NCBI RefSeq assembly: GCF_044386045.1
Contig: NZ_JBISCD010000037.1
Coordinates: 1-64,000, forward strand
Direction: 5' to 3'
Origin: Thalassobellus sediminis
Lineage (GTDB): Bacteria; Bacteroidota; Bacteroidia; Flavobacteriales; Flavobacteriaceae
DNA length: 64,000 bases
The position numbers and the translations under genes were made by a program. The notes beneath the pieces were generated by a model that worked only from the letters and a program-made list of their open reading frames with translations, was not told where the DNA came from and did not search any database. The stretch's first letter is position 1, and every line of letters starts with the position of its first letter. Positions 7,164-16,567 of this stretch are shown here, one piece after another.

Positions 7164-9224
7164 ATGAAAAACGTCGTTATTGCTCTCCTAATTACTTTTA
7201 TAAGTTCGTCTTCCCTATTTTCTCAAGTCATTAAAAAAAAAGAACCTTCTTGGATAGATCATGTCGATTATTACAAATCTGAAATGAATAAAGACGATGT
7301 TGCCGAAGGTTCTGTAACCTTACTTTACGACAACCAAGTTAACATACCCAAACAAGAAGCGTATTCTAGATTAACTACCAAAATTATTGACAACATTGGT
7401 GTGCAAAACGCCTCTAACATTACTATAGATTACGACCCAACATACCAAACCCTAGCCCTACATAAGGTTAATATTATTAGAAACGGAAAGGTTCTAAACA
7501 AATTAGATATTGCAAATTTTCAGGTAATGAGACGTGAGCCTAATGCCGAAATGTATTTGTATGATGGGTCGCTCTCGGCTGTTTTAAATATTTCTGATGT
7601 TAGAGCTGGCGATATTATAGATTACTCATTTACTATAAAAGGATTTAATCCATTGCATAAAAAATTCTCGGTATCTTTTTACCTAAACGATTTAGTACCT
7701 ATTGGCAAAATTCATGGCCGTATTTTATCTAAAAATGAATTAAATATTAAGTCTTTTAATACCGAAATAAAACCTGAGATTTCTAAAAAAGGTAATTTAC
7801 ATCAATACAGATGGCTTTCTACAAATACCGAAAAATTAGATTACGAAGAAAACACACCAGAGTGGAAACTTCTTTTTGAAACCGTTTTTGTTAGCGAATA
7901 CAACTCGTGGAAAGAGGTTGTTAACTGGGGTGCAAACCTTTTTAAAATAAAAGAACCTTTAAGTCTAGAACTTTTAGCCAAAATAAAAGAGATAAATAAT
8001 ACTTATAAAACCGAAGGTGAAAAAATAAAAGCCACTCTAAATTTTGTACAAGACGATGTTAGGTATTTAGGTTTAGAATCTGGTATTGGTGGCTATAAAC
8101 CTTTTACACCAAACACTGTTTTTGAAAGACGTTTTGGCGATTGTAAAGACAAAAGTTTATTAATGACAACTATGCTTAATAGAATGGGAATTACCAGTTA
8201 CCCAATGCTTGTTAATACTACTTTAAAACATACCACAAAAGACTTACTACCGTCTCCTAAATTTTTTAATCATTGTGTTGTTAAAATTATTGATGGTGCT
8301 AAAAACGAGTTTTGGTACGATCCTACCATTTCTAATCAAGGTGGCGAATACAATACAACATATTTCCCAAATTATGAATGTGGTTTAGTTTTAAAAAAGG
8401 ACAATGATATTTTTGATGATATTGTATCTTCTTTTGATAATCGTGTAGATACTATGGAAGAATACACTCTCGAAGGTGTTGGAAAAGGTGCTAATTTAGT
8501 AGTAACTACAACTTATTACGAAAGTGAAGCGGATAATATGCGTAACTATTTTAAATCGTACAGTATTAGTGCTATAAAAAAGGAACTAGAAGCCTATTAC
8601 TCGGCCTATTATTTTAATGTGTCATCAGTTAACCCTCCAAAATACTCAGATAATATAAAAGAAAATATATTTACATTAAATGAAGAATACCAATTAGATA
8701 GTTTATGGCAGCCTATGATTGAAAAGAAAGGTTATTTGTCTGCTACTTTTATGCCAACAAGTTTAGTTAATATCATTTTTGAACCAAAAAAAGAAACTAG
8801 AAACGAAGATTATGCTTTGTACTATCCTATATCAAGATCGCATAGAATTAGATTAAAAGTTCCTACAAATTGGCCTATTGAAAAATTAGACATTGATATA
8901 AATTCTTCTGGGTTTTATTATGAATTAGATGTTAATTATCAAAAACGAGATAAAATTATAGATATCTCACATTTTTTTAAAACTCAAAAAGATTACATTT
9001 CTCCTGAAGAATATAAGCAGTATACCAAAGACATTAGTAAACTAGACCAAAGTATTTCGTATATATTATATGCTCCAGAAAATTATTCTAGTAGCAGCGC
9101 CCCTATCGATTCCAATTTAATAATGAATGGTATTATGAACATTATTAAGCTCTTAATAGGCTTAGCTGTAATTATTGCTATTGTTATATTAATTTATTGG
9201 AAAATGAATAAGGACAAGGGGTAA
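7164..9224 (+). CDS. Exported DUF3857/transglutaminase-like protein
   Basis: The ATG at 7164 puts a signal peptide (MKNVVIALLITFISSSSLFSQ) at the N-terminus; a TTG five codons upstream is less plausible. The 686-residue protein has an N-terminal DUF3857 beta domain, then a transglutaminase-like core with the Cys-His-Asp triad visible as C327 (FGDCKDKS), H370 (FFNHCVVK) and D386 (FWYDPT). After a C-terminal beta-rich part it ends in a membrane helix (about 658-680) and a short basic tail. It is probably anchored in the inner membrane with the enzyme domain in the periplasm. The substrate is unknown; protease or cross-linking activity is possible. Confidence 0.85.
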   Translation: MKNVVIALLITFISSSSLFSQVIKKKEPSWIDHVDYYKSEMNKDDVAEGSVTLLYDNQVNIPKQEAYSRLTTKIIDNIGVQNASNITIDYDPTYQTLALHKVNIIRNGKVLNKLDIANFQVMRREPNAEMYLYDGSLSAVLNISDVRAGDIIDYSFTIKGFNPLHKKFSVSFYLNDLVPIGKIHGRILSKNELNIKSFNTEIKPEISKKGNLHQYRWLSTNTEKLDYEENTPEWKLLFETVFVSEYNSWKEVVNWGANLFKIKEPLSLELLAKIKEINNTYKTEGEKIKATLNFVQDDVRYLGLESGIGGYKPFTPNTVFERRFGDCKDKSLLMTTMLNRMGITSYPMLVNTTLKHTTKDLLPSPKFFNHCVVKIIDGAKNEFWYDPTISNQGGEYNTTYFPNYECGLVLKKDNDIFDDIVSSFDNRVDTMEEYTLEGVGKGANLVVTTTYYESEADNMRNYFKSYSISAIKKELEAYYSAYYFNVSSVNPPKYSDNIKENIFTLNEEYQLDSLWQPMIEKKGYLSATFMPTSLVNIIFEPKKETRNEDYALYYPISRSHRIRLKVPTNWPIEKLDIDINSSGFYYELDVNYQKRDKIIDISHFFKTQKDYISPEEYKQYTKDISKLDQSISYILYAPENYSSSSAPIDSNLIMNGIMNIIKLLIGLAVIIAIVILIYWKMNKDKG

Positions 9225-9263
9225 ATATAGATTTTCTTGTAGAGCCTTTTTTTATTATGCAGT

Positions 9264-9349
9264 AATGAGGTACGTTTGAGATAATATCTATTATTTTAAA
9301 AACCTAGAATTCTCTTTATGTGATTTCTCCTATCGTTGAAATAACTAGC
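9264..9349. repeat. Dispersed repeat, two fragments
   Basis: The block ATGAGGTACGTTTGAGATAA (9264-9283) and the block TGATTTCTCCTATCGTTGAAATAAC (9321-9345) match the two ends of the repeat at 6955, but in swapped order. Confidence 0.5.
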
Positions 9350-9367
9350 GCCTGCTTAACATATTGC

Positions 9368-10495
9368 TTAATTCTTAGGCTTCCAGTTTGTAACCTTTAA
9401 TATTTTATGAAATATTTCGTTATTCTGGTATACACCTGAGAACTCTTCTGCTCCCGGACCATAAGCAAAAACAGGTATTAAAGTTGCTGAATGCCCTCCT
9501 GTAGAGAAAGTTGGTGTAATGTCGTTATAATCGCTATACTCTTTACCATCTGCATCTTTTTTCTTTGTAGATGCTAGCGTAAACCCTCCTGTTTCGTGGT
9601 CGGCAGTTACAATGACTAAAGTATTCCCATCTCGTTTGGCAAAATCTAGTGCTTTTCCAATGGCATTATCAAAATCTATTAATTCTGAAATAAGAAAATC
9701 GCTGTCGTTATCATGTCCGCCCCAATCTACTTGAGAGCCTTCAACCATTAAAAAGAAATTAGAATTGTCTTTATTCAAAAATTGAATTCCAAGTTCTGTT
9801 GCATTAGGTAAAAAATCACCTCTTCCTTTTGCTACTGCCGGCATATGTTTTTCACCCAATACATATGCAAACTTTGATGCCGATTTTATACTTTCAATAC
9901 TACCCAAGGCTGTTGTGTCAATTTTAAATGATTTAGCTGTTAAATCATCAAAAAGATTTCTTCCGTCTTTCCTTTTATTAAAAAACTTAATTCCACCACC
10001 AGCAAGAAAATCAATATCAGATTCTACTATGTCTGAGGCAATTTCTTCATCAAAATTTCTACTTAAAGCATGTGCTAAAAAACTAGCAGGTGTTGCGTGT
10101 GTTAAAGATGATGTAGATATAACACCTGTTTTAATCTGTAATGGTGATACAATTTCAACCAATGAGATTAACTCCGTTGAATCTTTAGCAACACCAATGG
10201 CGCCATTATAAGTTTTTGTACCTGCTGCAAAGGCCGTAGCTCCAGCTGCAGAGTCTGTAATATCATGACTAGAAGAAGACGTATTAATTAATCCAATATG
10301 TTTAAAACGACCATAATTAGGCGCTGTTTCTTTAAAATAAAAAGCTGAAGACACTTGTGACAAACCAGTACCATCTCCTATTAAAAGAATGACGTTTTTA
10401 GGTGTATTCTTTTTGGTTTCTGTTAATGTTTCTACTGGCTTACAAGAACAAAAAGCAATGATACTAATGAACAAAAGATACTTTGTAAATTTCAT
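9368..10495 (-). CDS. Alkaline phosphatase, lipoprotein
   Basis: The 375-residue protein follows the PhoA-type pattern: metal ligand D41 in LLIGDGTGLS, nucleophile S82 in DSAAGATAFAAG, a later metal site in VDWGGHDND, VTADHETGG near the C-terminus, and a final FSTGGHSATLIPV. The N-terminus is a lipoprotein-type signal with Cys residues at 16 and 18 (FCSCKP), so it is probably membrane-tethered outside the cytoplasm. It would release phosphate from phosphomonoesters. The gene stands alone, with no Pho-type regulator next to it. Confidence 0.92.
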   Translation of the reverse strand: MKFTKYLLFISIIAFCSCKPVETLTETKKNTPKNVILLIGDGTGLSQVSSAFYFKETAPNYGRFKHIGLINTSSSSHDITDSAAGATAFAAGTKTYNGAIGVAKDSTELISLVEIVSPLQIKTGVISTSSLTHATPASFLAHALSRNFDEEIASDIVESDIDFLAGGGIKFFNKRKDGRNLFDDLTAKSFKIDTTALGSIESIKSASKFAYVLGEKHMPAVAKGRGDFLPNATELGIQFLNKDNSNFFLMVEGSQVDWGGHDNDSDFLISELIDFDNAIGKALDFAKRDGNTLVIVTADHETGGFTLASTKKKDADGKEYSDYNDITPTFSTGGHSATLIPVFAYGPGAEEFSGVYQNNEIFHKILKVTNWKPKN

Positions 10496-10575
10496 TATTT
10501 AAATATTAGAATTTGAAGCGATAAAGTTAATTAAATCAATGTCACTAAAATGTTTTTTTTATAATATTTATACAA

Positions 10576-10663
10576 TTCCTCCTAAAGCAGAAATAACTCG
10601 ATTATGTAAAACCATACGTTTGTCTTGTCGAAAAGAGGAATGACTGAAACATCACAACATTCG
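10576..10663. repeat. Dispersed repeat, degenerate copy
   Basis: CCTCCTAAAGCAGAAATAAC (10578-10597), CGTTTGTCTTGTCGAAAAGAGG (10617-10638) and GACTGAAACATC (10642-10653) correspond block by block to the copy at 6955-7045. Confidence 0.55.
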
Positions 10664-10674
10664 CGTTTTTATTA

Positions 10675-12333
10675 TTATTTCTTAATTATCAAAACCCAAT
10701 CGGTTAAAGTATCTGGTGCTGTAAATGTAACGGAGTCATTATTAGATACTGAAATAGCATCTATAATTATTTTGTTACCTGTTTTAGCATCTAACCAAAT
10801 AGCATTTTTATAATCGCCTGCTTCTAATTGTAAATCAAACGGGTTTCCACTTGTTGTAAATACTAAGTATTGGTTTCCTTTTTCAGATAAACACCATACT
10901 TTTTTAGCATCATGATTAGATAATAAAGCATCCGTTGGAATCATCTTGTAGAATGTAATCTCATTCATCATGACATCACTTAAAATATCTAATTCTAAAG
11001 TAGATGCTAAATACGGGTTATCATCTTTAAAAAATGGTAAACCTTCAGGACCAAAAGCTACCAGTTCGTCTTCGCCTGCTTGTCCGCACCAATTAAAAGA
11101 AGCTCCAGCAGTAACACATGCCCAAGCTGCTTGACGTAAATCGTCTAAAGTTGCCTTTGTACGTTTCTGCCAAAAACGTCTCCATAATGCGTTACCTTCA
11201 ATCATATATACAGGTTTCCCTGGAACATAGCCAGCTAAACAAGCCTCGTGATGTGTCCATGGTTCTTTCCAATAAGGTCTATCAACATCACGTTCTTCAG
11301 AAAATATATAATGATTTTCTATAGCTGCAAAATTATATGCTTCACGATGGTATTCGTTATTAATGGGATACTCATCTTCATAAGTACGTAAATGATTAAA
11401 CACATCGTATTTTTTAACTAATTGTGCCCAACCAAGTTCTTCTTCTTGTCTGTCTCCTGGAACTTCCCAAACATAGCCCCAACCCGCAATATTTGCATAT
11501 GGTGCTAATCTGGCAACTACATAACGCACATAAAAATCTTTTTCAGCATCACTTAAACTTGTCCATTTTGGACCATCATTTCTACTACCATCAAAACCAA
11601 GAAACATGTGTAAGCCTACATCTTTATTATTTAACCATTCTACATGGCTTTCCATAAGCTTCCATACATCTAAACGCATAGTGCTTGATGCTTTACCCTC
11701 TTTATACAATGTTAAGTCTTGAGTTGTTGGCACTGGTCCATCATGATAATATTGCTCAAAACAGCATAAAGATAACAGCCAATTAACTTGTAAATGATTA
11801 TACCCATGATCTATCATAGGTTGGTATACATTTTTTGTAATCCAATCTAAAGGTTGTGCTATAGAAGCATGACCGCTTTCATAATAAGATTTTAACCATA
11901 CAGGTTCTTCGCCATTATAAGCAAACCACCTTGGGTTTTCTTTATAAGCCTTTAAAATACCTTTACCTGCTTCTTCAGAAGTACATTCAAACTTTGCTTC
12001 TCCTCCTTCAGTAGCATCACTCCAATTCCATTTATAAGTCCATACTCCTATTTCATTTGGAATAAAACGCATTTTCCAAATATTTCCAGTAGTAACATCT
12101 CCACCGCCTTTACCATCGCCATCAAAAAAACCAAAAAACTCAGTTGTTTTTCCTGAAGGTGAAATGAATGTTGTATTCAATTCAACATCATTAAACTTAT
12201 TAGCATACACATTTTTATTTTCTAATGTTTTTTCAAACGTTCGATGCAAACCAATTTGCTCTAGAGGTTCTGGTTTTGCACAACTAAATGCTGTAAAAGC
12301 AATAGTTAAAAAAAGTAAAAAAGTAATTCTCAT
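10675..12333 (-). CDS. DUF5060 glycoside-hydrolase-like lipoprotein
   Basis: The 552-residue protein begins with a lipoprotein signal (FTAFSCAKPE, Cys 18). Residues about 30-120 form a DUF5060 beta-sandwich (FEKTLENKNVYANKFNDVELN ... FIPNEIGVWTYKW). A TIM-barrel-like catalytic region follows (WVWEVPGD-like GWGYVWEVPGD, FLGFDGSRNDGP, MIEGNALW), and it ends in a small beta domain (about 470-552, TFTAPDTLTDWVLIIKK). Such proteins act on plant or algal glycans in Bacteroidota. It is followed 11 nt upstream on the map by a GH43 gene, so the two form one transcription unit. Exact bond specificity is not visible. Confidence 0.8.
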   Translation of the reverse strand: MRITFLLFLTIAFTAFSCAKPEPLEQIGLHRTFEKTLENKNVYANKFNDVELNTTFISPSGKTTEFFGFFDGDGKGGGDVTTGNIWKMRFIPNEIGVWTYKWNWSDATEGGEAKFECTSEEAGKGILKAYKENPRWFAYNGEEPVWLKSYYESGHASIAQPLDWITKNVYQPMIDHGYNHLQVNWLLSLCCFEQYYHDGPVPTTQDLTLYKEGKASSTMRLDVWKLMESHVEWLNNKDVGLHMFLGFDGSRNDGPKWTSLSDAEKDFYVRYVVARLAPYANIAGWGYVWEVPGDRQEEELGWAQLVKKYDVFNHLRTYEDEYPINNEYHREAYNFAAIENHYIFSEERDVDRPYWKEPWTHHEACLAGYVPGKPVYMIEGNALWRRFWQKRTKATLDDLRQAAWACVTAGASFNWCGQAGEDELVAFGPEGLPFFKDDNPYLASTLELDILSDVMMNEITFYKMIPTDALLSNHDAKKVWCLSEKGNQYLVFTTSGNPFDLQLEAGDYKNAIWLDAKTGNKIIIDAISVSNNDSVTFTAPDTLTDWVLIIKK

Positions 12334-12344
12334 CTTGTGTTTAG

Positions 12345-13283
12345 TTATTTGGTTGGTATGACTGGTTGTATAGTACCATCATCATTATAAAATAATTTAT
12401 CAAAACAAATAGATCTTCGGTATGGATGCGGACTCGTTTTATGTCCCCAACCAAACTTACGCTCAATATCTGGGTTATTTTTGTAATACAAATCGGAGTT
12501 ATGATAAAACATATACCATTGTCCTTTATATTCTACAATAGAATGATGATTCGTACCACTATTCATTTTAGGTAAAATAATACCTTTATAATCAAAAGGC
12601 CCTAACGGATTATCACTCATTCCGTATTTAATCTCACCACTTTCGCCAACATAAGATAAATAATATTTGCCTTTGTATTTATGCATCCAAATAGCTTCAA
12701 AAAAATCATCGGTACCTTCTAATAAATGAACTTCTCCATCATAAGAAATCATATCTTGATTTAGCTTTATAGCATTTACAACCAGTTGCCCCATATATAA
12801 ATAAGCTTGTCCGTCATCATCTATAAATACAGCAGGATCAATAAAATCGCGATTACAAACAACACCTTCTGTATTGGTATGAATTAATGGCTTACTTAAC
12901 GGATCTACGAATGGACCTGTGGGTTTATTACCAACGGCAACACCAATTTTACTATGCTCTACAGGATAATAAAAATAATATTTACCGTTTCTATTAATGC
13001 AATCTGGTGCCCAAGCCTGAGAACTTGCCCAATTAAGGTTATCTACAGAAAATGCTTTTCCGTGGTCTGTCCATGTTTCCATATCAGTAGTGGAAAACAC
13101 ATGCCAGTCTTCCATAGTAAATTTTATAGCATCATCTTTATCATGAGATGGATAAACATACAATGTATCGTTAAATACCCTAGCTGATGGGTCGGCAGTA
13201 TACATGTGCGTAATAAATGGGTTTTGAGATAAAACCAATTTAGTAATTAAAAAACAAATGGTTAATAGCGTGAATCGAATCAT
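12345..13283 (-). CDS. Secreted GH43-family glycosidase
   Basis: The 312-residue protein has a signal peptide (to about residue 20) and a single five-bladed GH43 domain. The three acidic residues are in place: general base D31 (TADPSARVF), pKa modulator D149 (FIDPAVFID) and general acid E196 (FEAIWMHKYKG). The family removes arabinose, xylose or galactose units from plant-type glycans. It is transcribed first in a two-gene unit with the DUF5060 protein. Like its partner it probably acts in the periplasm or at the surface; the exact substrate is unknown. Confidence 0.88.
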   Translation of the reverse strand: MIRFTLLTICFLITKLVLSQNPFITHMYTADPSARVFNDTLYVYPSHDKDDAIKFTMEDWHVFSTTDMETWTDHGKAFSVDNLNWASSQAWAPDCINRNGKYYFYYPVEHSKIGVAVGNKPTGPFVDPLSKPLIHTNTEGVVCNRDFIDPAVFIDDDGQAYLYMGQLVVNAIKLNQDMISYDGEVHLLEGTDDFFEAIWMHKYKGKYYLSYVGESGEIKYGMSDNPLGPFDYKGIILPKMNSGTNHHSIVEYKGQWYMFYHNSDLYYKNNPDIERKFGWGHKTSPHPYRRSICFDKLFYNDDGTIQPVIPTK

Positions 13284-13461
13284 TATATTTAGTCTTTGGT
13301 TAAAAGTTTAATTGGTGTAATCTAAGTTAATAAATCAAGATAACTTGCCTTAATATTAATGCTCTCAATTTCCTTCACAAATTTCGTTTTAGGCTTCTGT
13401 TTTATATAATACGTTTGGTATTCAGTAAACCCTAACTTTTTTGTATTTATATAACTTTGAT

Positions 13462-14448
13462 TTAATATGCACCACGAATTTCGTTATGAATGGCTGATTT
13501 ATATAATTGTATTAAAGCTTCATGTGTTTCAGAAGACATAGCATCTATATTAGAAACTTCAGCATTTGAAATGACTTGATTGGTGGAACTTGCACCAGGA
13601 ATAATTACACTTACAGCATCATGATCTAACAACCAACGTAATGCCAATTGCACCATAGATAAGTTACTTGGTAAAATGTCTTTTTTTATAGTTTCTACAA
13701 ATTCTAATCCTTTTTCAAAAGGCAGGCCTGCAAAAGTTTCACCTACATTAAAAGCGTCTCCGTTTCTATTATAATTTCTATGATCGTTCTCTGGAAAAGT
13801 AGTATCAGCACTAAACTTACCAGAAAGCAAACCACTTGCTAATGGCAAACGCACTATAATACCTACTCCTTTTTCTTTTGCTTTTGGAAATAACTCGGTT
13901 ACTAATTTTTGACGGAATACATTAAAAATAACTTGTAGTGATAATAAGCCTTCTTGTTCTATACAAATTAAACCTTCTTCAACAGTTTCTACACTTGCTC
14001 CAAAATGCTTTATCAAACCTTCTTGCTGTAATTCGCGTAGCCAATTAAAAATATCACCATCTATTAAATACTGAGTTGGAATACAGTGTAATTGTAATAA
14101 ATCTAACGCATCTACTCCTAATCGTTTTAAAGAACCTTCAACGGCATTTCTTAAAACTGCTTTTGAATATTTATCTGGATACGCATCTCCAGTTCTACCA
14201 AACTTTGTGGCTACACGTATTGGTGTATCACAAGTTTTTAAAAATTCACCTATTAGAGTTTCACTTTTTCCATCACCATAAACATCGGCTGTATCAAAAA
14301 ATGTTATACCATTTTTAACAGCTTCATTTAAAATACTAAAAGCTATTTCTTTTGAAATATCTTGTCCCCAATCTGCACCTAATTGCCAACAACCTAAACC
14401 AACCTCACTCACATTAAATCCATTATTTCCTAGTTTTCTACTATTCAT
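13462..14448 (-). CDS. Aldo/keto reductase
   Basis: The 328-residue enzyme has the (beta/alpha)8 aldo-keto reductase fold with the catalytic set visible: Asp and Tyr in FFDTADVYGDGKSE, Lys in RVATKFGRTG, and His in LLQLHCIP. The late segment LRWLLDHDAVSVIIPGASSTNQV is the NADPH-binding end of the family. It would reduce an aldehyde or ketone with NADPH in the cytoplasm; the substrate is unknown. It is a single gene, divergent from the small exported protein at 14580. The 178-nt gap downstream (13284-13461) shows no feature. Confidence 0.9.
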   Translation of the reverse strand: MNSRKLGNNGFNVSEVGLGCWQLGADWGQDISKEIAFSILNEAVKNGITFFDTADVYGDGKSETLIGEFLKTCDTPIRVATKFGRTGDAYPDKYSKAVLRNAVEGSLKRLGVDALDLLQLHCIPTQYLIDGDIFNWLRELQQEGLIKHFGASVETVEEGLICIEQEGLLSLQVIFNVFRQKLVTELFPKAKEKGVGIIVRLPLASGLLSGKFSADTTFPENDHRNYNRNGDAFNVGETFAGLPFEKGLEFVETIKKDILPSNLSMVQLALRWLLDHDAVSVIIPGASSTNQVISNAEVSNIDAMSSETHEALIQLYKSAIHNEIRGAY

Positions 14449-14579
14449 TATATATTATTTAAATTAAAATCAAATTTAAAGTTTTTAAACACTTTATCGT
14501 AAATATACTTATACAAACGAATATTTTGTCTTATCTATAAATTAATTAGATATTTTACATTACCAAATTAAAAATATTT

Positions 14580-14936
14580 ATGAAAACAATTGTTCTAGTT
14601 CTTACCCTAATGTTTACAGGATTGTGTCATGCTCAGTTTATATCAAATGATGGTGAATACCATGTTGCAGCAGGTGCTTTAATTTCAGGAGTAACATATA
14701 CTTTTGTATATTCCAAAACAAAAAATAAAAGCAAAGCTTTTTGGTATAGCTTAGGGGCGTCTGCTCTTGCGGGTATTACTAAAGAAGTTTATGATAGTAC
14801 AAAGACTGAAAATAGTTTTGATAATGCAGATGTTCTTGCTACTGTAGTCGGTGGATTAACAGCAAGTGCTAGCTTGAGTTTATTTGTTGGCAACAAGAAA
14901 AAGAAAAAAAACAAAGAGATTGCTTTAGTTAACTAG
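14580..14936 (+). CDS. Small exported protein, YfiM/DUF2279-like
   Basis: The 118-residue product has a signal peptide (MKTIVLVLTLMFTGLCHAQF). A glycine- and alanine-rich part follows with two membrane-prone stretches (HVAAGALISGVTYTFVYSK and ADVLATVVGGLTASASLSLF), and it ends in a Lys cluster (KKKKKNK). The pattern of a polar helix, AGxTKEVYDS and a glycine-rich helix resembles the YfiM family. Its 3' end overlaps the convergent nitronate monooxygenase gene by 8 nt. Function is unknown. Confidence 0.65.
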   Translation: MKTIVLVLTLMFTGLCHAQFISNDGEYHVAAGALISGVTYTFVYSKTKNKSKAFWYSLGASALAGITKEVYDSTKTENSFDNADVLATVVGGLTASASLSLFVGNKKKKKNKEIALVN

Positions 14937-15876
14937 TCAAATACCTAATAATATCTTTTGTTGGTAGAATTTTATGAGTATGTTCTATACTAGGACCTGC
15001 AACCCATACCGTTTTATAAGTTGCTTTAGTTGCTGCGTTTTTAGTAGCATTCATGCCTATTGAAAAGCGAATCATTTTAACCCATTTTTTAAGTTTTCTA
15101 TTTTTATTTAAAATCGATTCTAACCAAGTTTGTTTCGTTCCAATTTTCTGCACATATGGCGTATTAATAACTGTACAAGGTGTGCCAGAAATACGTTCTG
15201 TCATAACAATATCATCTGCTCCATAATCTACACAAGCTTGTTTATATTCGTTAGTAACACTTGCTTCAATTGAAGCTATAAACGGACTTCCAACTGAAAC
15301 ACCTTCTGCTCCATAGCTTAACATAGTATCAACATCAGCTTTACAGCCAACACCACCAGCAGAAATTATTGGAATACTACAATTTTTACTAAGATTTTCA
15401 ATAAGTGCTTTTGGCGTTTCATTACCTCTATGTCCTCCTGCTTTATTATTAACCGCAATAATAGCATCGGCGCCTAAAGCTTCTACTTTTTTTGCAAATT
15501 TTAAATCGACTACATCACAAAAAACTTTAATTCCTACTTTATGAGCTTGATTTATTGTTTCCTCTGGACTACCTAAAGATGTAATTATAAAATCACAACC
15601 TTCTTCACAAATAACACGTAGTTGCTCTTTATATTTTAAGTTTGATTTATTTACTATTAAATTAAAACCAAAAGCGCCTTCTTTAGGTTTAGCTGCTTTT
15701 AACTGTCTTAAGGCTATTCTTAACTCGTCGAGTGTTCTATAATTTAATGCAGGAATACATCCTGCAATACCTCCATGCATAGCCTCTTTTACCATTGCTA
15801 CGTTTGAAACTAAAAACATAGGAGCCTGAATAATAGGGTGTTTTATACTTAAAAGCTTAGTGAGTTTTGTAGCCAT
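14929..15876 (-). CDS. Nitronate monooxygenase-family FMN enzyme
   Basis: The 315-residue protein has the NMO/2-nitropropane dioxygenase pattern: KHPIIQAPMFLVSN at the start, the catalytic-His region NKAGGHRGNE, and the FMN phosphate-binding GGVGCKADVDTMLSYGAEGVSVGSPFIAS. It would oxidise nitronates with FMN and O2, often as detoxification. It starts 173 nt from the next gene, reads alone on the minus strand and overlaps the convergent small gene at its 3' end. Confidence 0.9.
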   Translation of the reverse strand: MATKLTKLLSIKHPIIQAPMFLVSNVAMVKEAMHGGIAGCIPALNYRTLDELRIALRQLKAAKPKEGAFGFNLIVNKSNLKYKEQLRVICEEGCDFIITSLGSPEETINQAHKVGIKVFCDVVDLKFAKKVEALGADAIIAVNNKAGGHRGNETPKALIENLSKNCSIPIISAGGVGCKADVDTMLSYGAEGVSVGSPFIASIEASVTNEYKQACVDYGADDIVMTERISGTPCTVINTPYVQKIGTKQTWLESILNKNRKLKKWVKMIRFSIGMNATKNAATKATYKTVWVAGPSIEHTHKILPTKDIIRYLTS

Positions 15877-16049
15877 AATTATTTTTATTCAAATATAGTA
15901 AAATATTATGCGCGCATAGTAACTGATAATCAATTAGTTATAAATACTTCAACAAAAACAACCATAAAACACTGATTTCATGATATTTATCATTTTATTA
16001 TTATACCTATATATCTAATTTTATACTATAAACTAAATACCAATAAATC

Positions 16050-16553
16050 ATGAAAAAAATAATATTAGGTTTCCTCTTTTTAGGATTAATCACGTTAACA
16101 AATGCTCAAACAGTCGAATTATCAGAAACAGTAATTGATTTAAACAACAAATACTTAAATGCTGTAGATCACAACAATGCCTCTAAATGTGTTAAATATT
16201 TAGAAGAGAAAGTTGTAAACTATAGAAATAACACTATATATACTTCATTGTATAATGATGAGTATGACACATATAAAGTATCTTTTAATATTCCTGATGG
16301 AGAAATTACAGCAGTGTATAATATAAATGGAAAAATTGTTGAAACTAGAGAAAATTATAATGATGTAAGATTACCTCTAGTAGTTTTACAATCTATAGCT
16401 AAACGATTTCCTAATTGGGGTATAATAGGTGATGCTTATTATATTAAATACCAAAGCGAAAAAGACACAGTAACACAAGAATATAAAATAAAGATTAAAA
16501 ATGAAGATGAAATAATTACAGTAAAAACCAATGAAAACGGTTTATTCTTGTAA
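16050..16553 (+). CDS. Exported protein, PepSY-like
   Basis: The 167-residue protein has a clear signal peptide (to about residue 19, TNAQ). Its C-terminal half (ITAVYNINGKIVETRENYNDVRLP ... IAKRFPNWGIIGDAYYIKYQ ... YKIKIKNEDEIITVKTNENGLFL) has the strand-helix-strand rhythm of PepSY-like, beta-lactamase-inhibitor-like domains. It is likely periplasmic. No partner gene is adjacent; it converges on the methyltransferase gene with 14 nt between stops. The function is unknown. Confidence 0.6.
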   Translation: MKKIILGFLFLGLITLTNAQTVELSETVIDLNNKYLNAVDHNNASKCVKYLEEKVVNYRNNTIYTSLYNDEYDTYKVSFNIPDGEITAVYNINGKIVETRENYNDVRLPLVVLQSIAKRFPNWGIIGDAYYIKYQSEKDTVTQEYKIKIKNEDEIITVKTNENGLFL

Positions 16554-16567
16554 AAAATCTATATTAA

